A DNA stretch of 64,000 nucleotides, taken from the NCBI RefSeq assembly GCF_001692325.1, contig NZ_LXKN01000032.1, forward strand, positions 124,001-188,000. Reading direction: 5' to 3'. Positions 61,660 to 64,000 of this stretch are shown here, one piece after another. Position 1 is the stretch's first letter. Each line of letters begins with the position of its first letter. Position numbers and translations under genes: made by a program. A model generated the notes under the pieces. That model did not search any database. It saw nothing but the letters and a program-made list of their open reading frames with translations, and was not told the DNA's origin. The DNA is from Rhizobium sp. AC27/96. GTDB taxonomy: Bacteria > Pseudomonadota > Alphaproteobacteria > Rhizobiales > Rhizobiaceae.

Positions 61660-63563
61660 GTGCGCAGCTCCTCGATATCGGCGCCTCGGCGCGCACGAAC
61701 GAAATGCCCTCCGCCCAGATCCGCATAGGCCAGGTCCGCATCCCCCCCTTCGGAAAATTGCGGTCCCCATTTCTGTCTGGCTACCGGCCCTTCGCTGTTC
61801 ACCGCGGAGAAATCCAACGGACGATCGAGATCGGGGAACGGGACGGCTGCAAGCAGCGAGCGCGTATAGGGATGAACGGGATCACGCAGAATGATCTCGC
61901 GCGGCGCGATTTCGACGATGCGGCCCCGCGCCATCACAGCAATCCGGTCGGCCATGTAATCGACAACCGCCAGATTGTGGGAAATGAACAGATAGGTCAG
62001 GCCGAGTTCCTTCTGCAAATCCTTGAGAAGATTGAGGATCTGTGCCTGCACCGAAACATCGAGCGCGGAAACCGGCTCATCCAGGATCAACAGCTTCGGC
62101 CCGAGGGCCAGGGCACGCGCGATGCCGATGCGCTGGCGCTGGCCACCGGAGAAGCTGTGGGGATAGCGGCTCAGATAATGCTTATCGAGCCCGATCGCCT
62201 GCATCAGCGCCTTGACCTTTTCCTTGCGCTCGGCGTGGTCTCCATGCCCATGGATCTCCAGCGGTTCGCTCAGGATATTGCGAATTGTCATGCGCGGAGA
62301 GAGCGACGACACGGGGTCCTGGAAAACCATCTGTATCTTGGTGCGCAGATCCATCAGCTCTCCGCCCTTGACGGAGAGGACATCGATCTTGCCACTGCCA
62401 TCGTCAAAGCTCACCGAGCCGACGTCGGCGGTGATCGCCCGCATCAGGATCTTGCTGACCGTCGTCTTGCCGCAGCCGCTTTCGCCGACCAGCCCAAGAC
62501 ATTCGCCGCGGCGGATGTCGAAGCTGACATCGTCGACCGCGCGAAACTTCGCGCCATCCCGCCGCCCGAACAGGCCACCGGCCTTGGAGCTGAAGGTTTT
62601 CGTCAGATTGCGCACGCTGAGCAGCACCTCGGGCGCGGTAGCAGTGGTATTCGTATCGCCAACGAGAAGCTTCTTCTTGCCGGAAAATGTTCCGAGATTG
62701 ACGGGAACATCGCGCAGGGATTTCAACCGCTCTCCCGGCTTCATGTCGAAATGCGGCACCGCGGTCATCAAGGCCTTGAGATAGCGATGCTGCGGTCGAC
62801 GGAAGATCTCCTCGACGGGACCGGCTTCCATGATCTCGCCATGATAGATGACAACGACCTCATCGGCCATGTTGGCGACGACGCCGAGATCATGGGTGAT
62901 CAAGAGCATCGCCATGTTGAGCGTCTTCTGGAGATTGCGCAGCAGACCCAGAATCTGCGCCTGGATGGTAACATCCAACGCCGTGGTCGGCTCGTCGGCG
63001 ATCAGCAGCGCCGGGTTGCAGATCAGCGCCATCGCGATCATCGCGCGCTGGCGCATCCCGCCCGAGAGCTGAAAGGGATACATGTCGAAGGTGTGGTAGG
63101 GATCCTGAAAGCCGACGAGGCTCAGCATCTCTTCGGTCTTCTCGCGCTGTTCCGTCCTGCTGATGCCCGGGCTGTGGATGCGCAGCGCCTCGCTGATCTG
63201 ATTGCCGACCGTGTGCAGCGGCGACAGCGAGGTCATCGGCTCCTGGAAAATCTTGGCCATGCGAGCACCGCGCAGCTTGCGCATTTCCGCGCCATCACGC
63301 GGCAGCTGCAGAATATCAGTCGTCTTGCCGTCGAGTGGATCGGTGAACAGAATGCGGCCCGACGCCTTTGCAGGGGTCGGCAGAATTCCCATGATCGACT
63401 GGCTGATGATCGACTTTCCGGAACCGGATTCGCCGACCAATGCCGTGACCTTGCCTGGAAGTACTCTCAAGCTGGCGCTCTTGACCACGTCCAGCTTGTC
63501 CCCATACAGCGAGAACGAAACGTCGAGGTTCTCAATACGCAGTAGATCAGTCCCTGACGCCAT
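61653..63563 (-). CDS. Fused twin ATPase of an Opp/Dpp-type importer
   Basis: 636-residue protein with two intact ABC domains. Domain 1: Walker A GESGSGKSIISQS, signature LSGGMRQRAMIAMAL, Walker B LLIADEPTTALDV. Domain 2: Walker A GESGCGKTTVSKI, signature FSGGQRQRIGIARAL, Walker B LLILDEPVSALDV. First gene of the leftward run; ATG 63563 has GGGAAG eight bases upstream. The promoter should lie in 63564-63720. Having the ATPase gene first and the binding-protein gene second is unusual for such operons. Confidence 0.9.
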   Translation of the reverse strand: MASGTDLLRIENLDVSFSLYGDKLDVVKSASLRVLPGKVTALVGESGSGKSIISQSIMGILPTPAKASGRILFTDPLDGKTTDILQLPRDGAEMRKLRGARMAKIFQEPMTSLSPLHTVGNQISEALRIHSPGISRTEQREKTEEMLSLVGFQDPYHTFDMYPFQLSGGMRQRAMIAMALICNPALLIADEPTTALDVTIQAQILGLLRNLQKTLNMAMLLITHDLGVVANMADEVVVIYHGEIMEAGPVEEIFRRPQHRYLKALMTAVPHFDMKPGERLKSLRDVPVNLGTFSGKKKLLVGDTNTTATAPEVLLSVRNLTKTFSSKAGGLFGRRDGAKFRAVDDVSFDIRRGECLGLVGESGCGKTTVSKILMRAITADVGSVSFDDGSGKIDVLSVKGGELMDLRTKIQMVFQDPVSSLSPRMTIRNILSEPLEIHGHGDHAERKEKVKALMQAIGLDKHYLSRYPHSFSGGQRQRIGIARALALGPKLLILDEPVSALDVSVQAQILNLLKDLQKELGLTYLFISHNLAVVDYMADRIAVMARGRIVEIAPREIILRDPVHPYTRSLLAAVPFPDLDRPLDFSAVNSEGPVARQKWGPQFSEGGDADLAYADLGGGHFVRARRGADIEELRTW

Positions 63564-63723
63564 ACATATTACTTCCCGCTCACATGACCTTTGTGGCCTT
63601 ATACGGCACACTAACGTAGGCCATAACGGGTGTCTAGCTGGTCAAAGTGGTGGGGAGACTGTTAAAAAACTGTCGTCTTTCCAGTGATATATCGGCTTAT
63701 GCTGAACTGGCGGGCCGTGAAGG

Positions 63724-64000
63724 TTACGAAGCGAAGTTTTCGACTTGAAGACGGCTCTCGAACTTCTTGGCATCCCTGTGCAACAGAATGACCTGTTCGG
63801 CCTCTGACAGACCGTCCGGCGCAGCTTCGTCGAAAATCGCTGCCGGACTGGCCCCAACGGAGGCGGCCTTCGGATAGACGACGGTGAAGCGCTGGCGCAC
63901 GCCTCTCAGTTTTTCCTCACCAAGTGTCCCCCATTCGCAGTCGGTATAGCCGGAAAATGCCTGGCTCGCGACGACCTCCGTCGCATATTTCTTCGTCAAT
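63724..64000 (-). CDS. Unidentified protein, 5' end outside the window
   Basis: C-terminal 91 or more residues of a leftward gene; the frame is open to the window edge, where a TTG is the only possible start, so the gene most likely begins beyond it. The visible part is soluble and charged (EWGTLGEEKLRGVRQRFTVV; GLSEAEQVILLHRDAKKFES). I recognise no family. It ends about 160 bases before the ATPase gene on the same strand. Confidence 0.5.
   Translation of the reverse strand, partial: LTKKYATEVVASQAFSGYTDCEWGTLGEEKLRGVRQRFTVVYPKAASVGASPAAIFDEAAPDGLSEAEQVILLHRDAKKFESRLQVENFAS

Noticed and set aside
61704..63545. 613-residue plus-strand frame opposite the twin ATPase
   Set aside because: The opposite strand has two perfect ABC ATPase domains; this is an antisense frame.

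Overview
The window is a GC-rich, tightly packed chromosomal or megaplasmid segment from an alphaproteobacterium of the Rhizobiaceae (Rhizobium/Sinorhizobium/Agrobacterium group). The evidence is the aerobic cob gene arrangement, an almost complete succinoglycan exo cluster in the Sinorhizobium meliloti gene order, an agp/aga alpha-galactoside operon and rhizopine-type mocDEF homologues. I see no tRNA, rRNA, IS element or CRISPR array, so this looks like stable accessory/metabolic DNA rather than a recently inserted island.

Layout. 1-3372: aerobic cobalamin genes cobJ (5' truncated), cobK, cobL and cobM, followed by a nikR-type nickel regulator (3452-3889). 3924-8735: a small catabolic unit made of an IolI-like TIM-barrel isomerase, a LacI-family regulator, and a divergent three-component oxygenase (membrane di-iron enzyme, Rieske ferredoxin, ferredoxin reductase) resembling rhizopine MocDEF. 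Repeated TGATAG-type motifs lie in both intergenic regions. 8817-10392: an FMN reductase and an EamA transporter.

10398-30167: succinoglycan (EPS I) cluster. On the minus strand exoH-K-L-A-M-O-N-P; on the plus strand exoW-V and exoY-F-Q-Z; on the minus strand exoU and exoX. Together these give lipid-linked octasaccharide assembly (ExoY, A, L, M, O, U, W), decoration (ExoZ acetyl, ExoH succinyl, ExoV pyruvyl), polymerisation/export (ExoQ, F, P), precursor supply (ExoN), trimming (ExoK) and post-translational control (ExoX). The slot between exoH and exoW, where S. meliloti has exoI and the flippase gene exoT, instead holds a noncoding stretch with an orphan terminator and an exported alpha/beta-hydrolase.

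30207-38520: a ribose-type sugar ABC importer, an aldo/keto reductase, a GntR regulator with two winged-helix segments, and a GH2 beta-glycosidase. 38701-48878: AraC regulator plus agaL1-agpABCD-agaL2, an oligosaccharide operon whose transporter belongs to the peptide (Opp/Dpp) class. The two GH4 enzymes differ in their active-site CHxV motif. 49060-50202: an FAH-superfamily enzyme.

50363-63563: nine minus-strand genes. The first four to be transcribed encode a second Opp/Dpp-type importer related to AgpABCD. They are followed by three glycosyltransferases, a 904-residue ABC-exporter-like protein in which the Walker A lysine, Walker B aspartate, catalytic glutamate and H-loop histidine all appear substituted, and a stand-alone cyclic-nucleotide-binding-domain protein. 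This glycosyltransferase/pseudo-ATPase/cNBD set is the best candidate for an undescribed system in the window. The last bases hold the 3' part of an unidentified gene.
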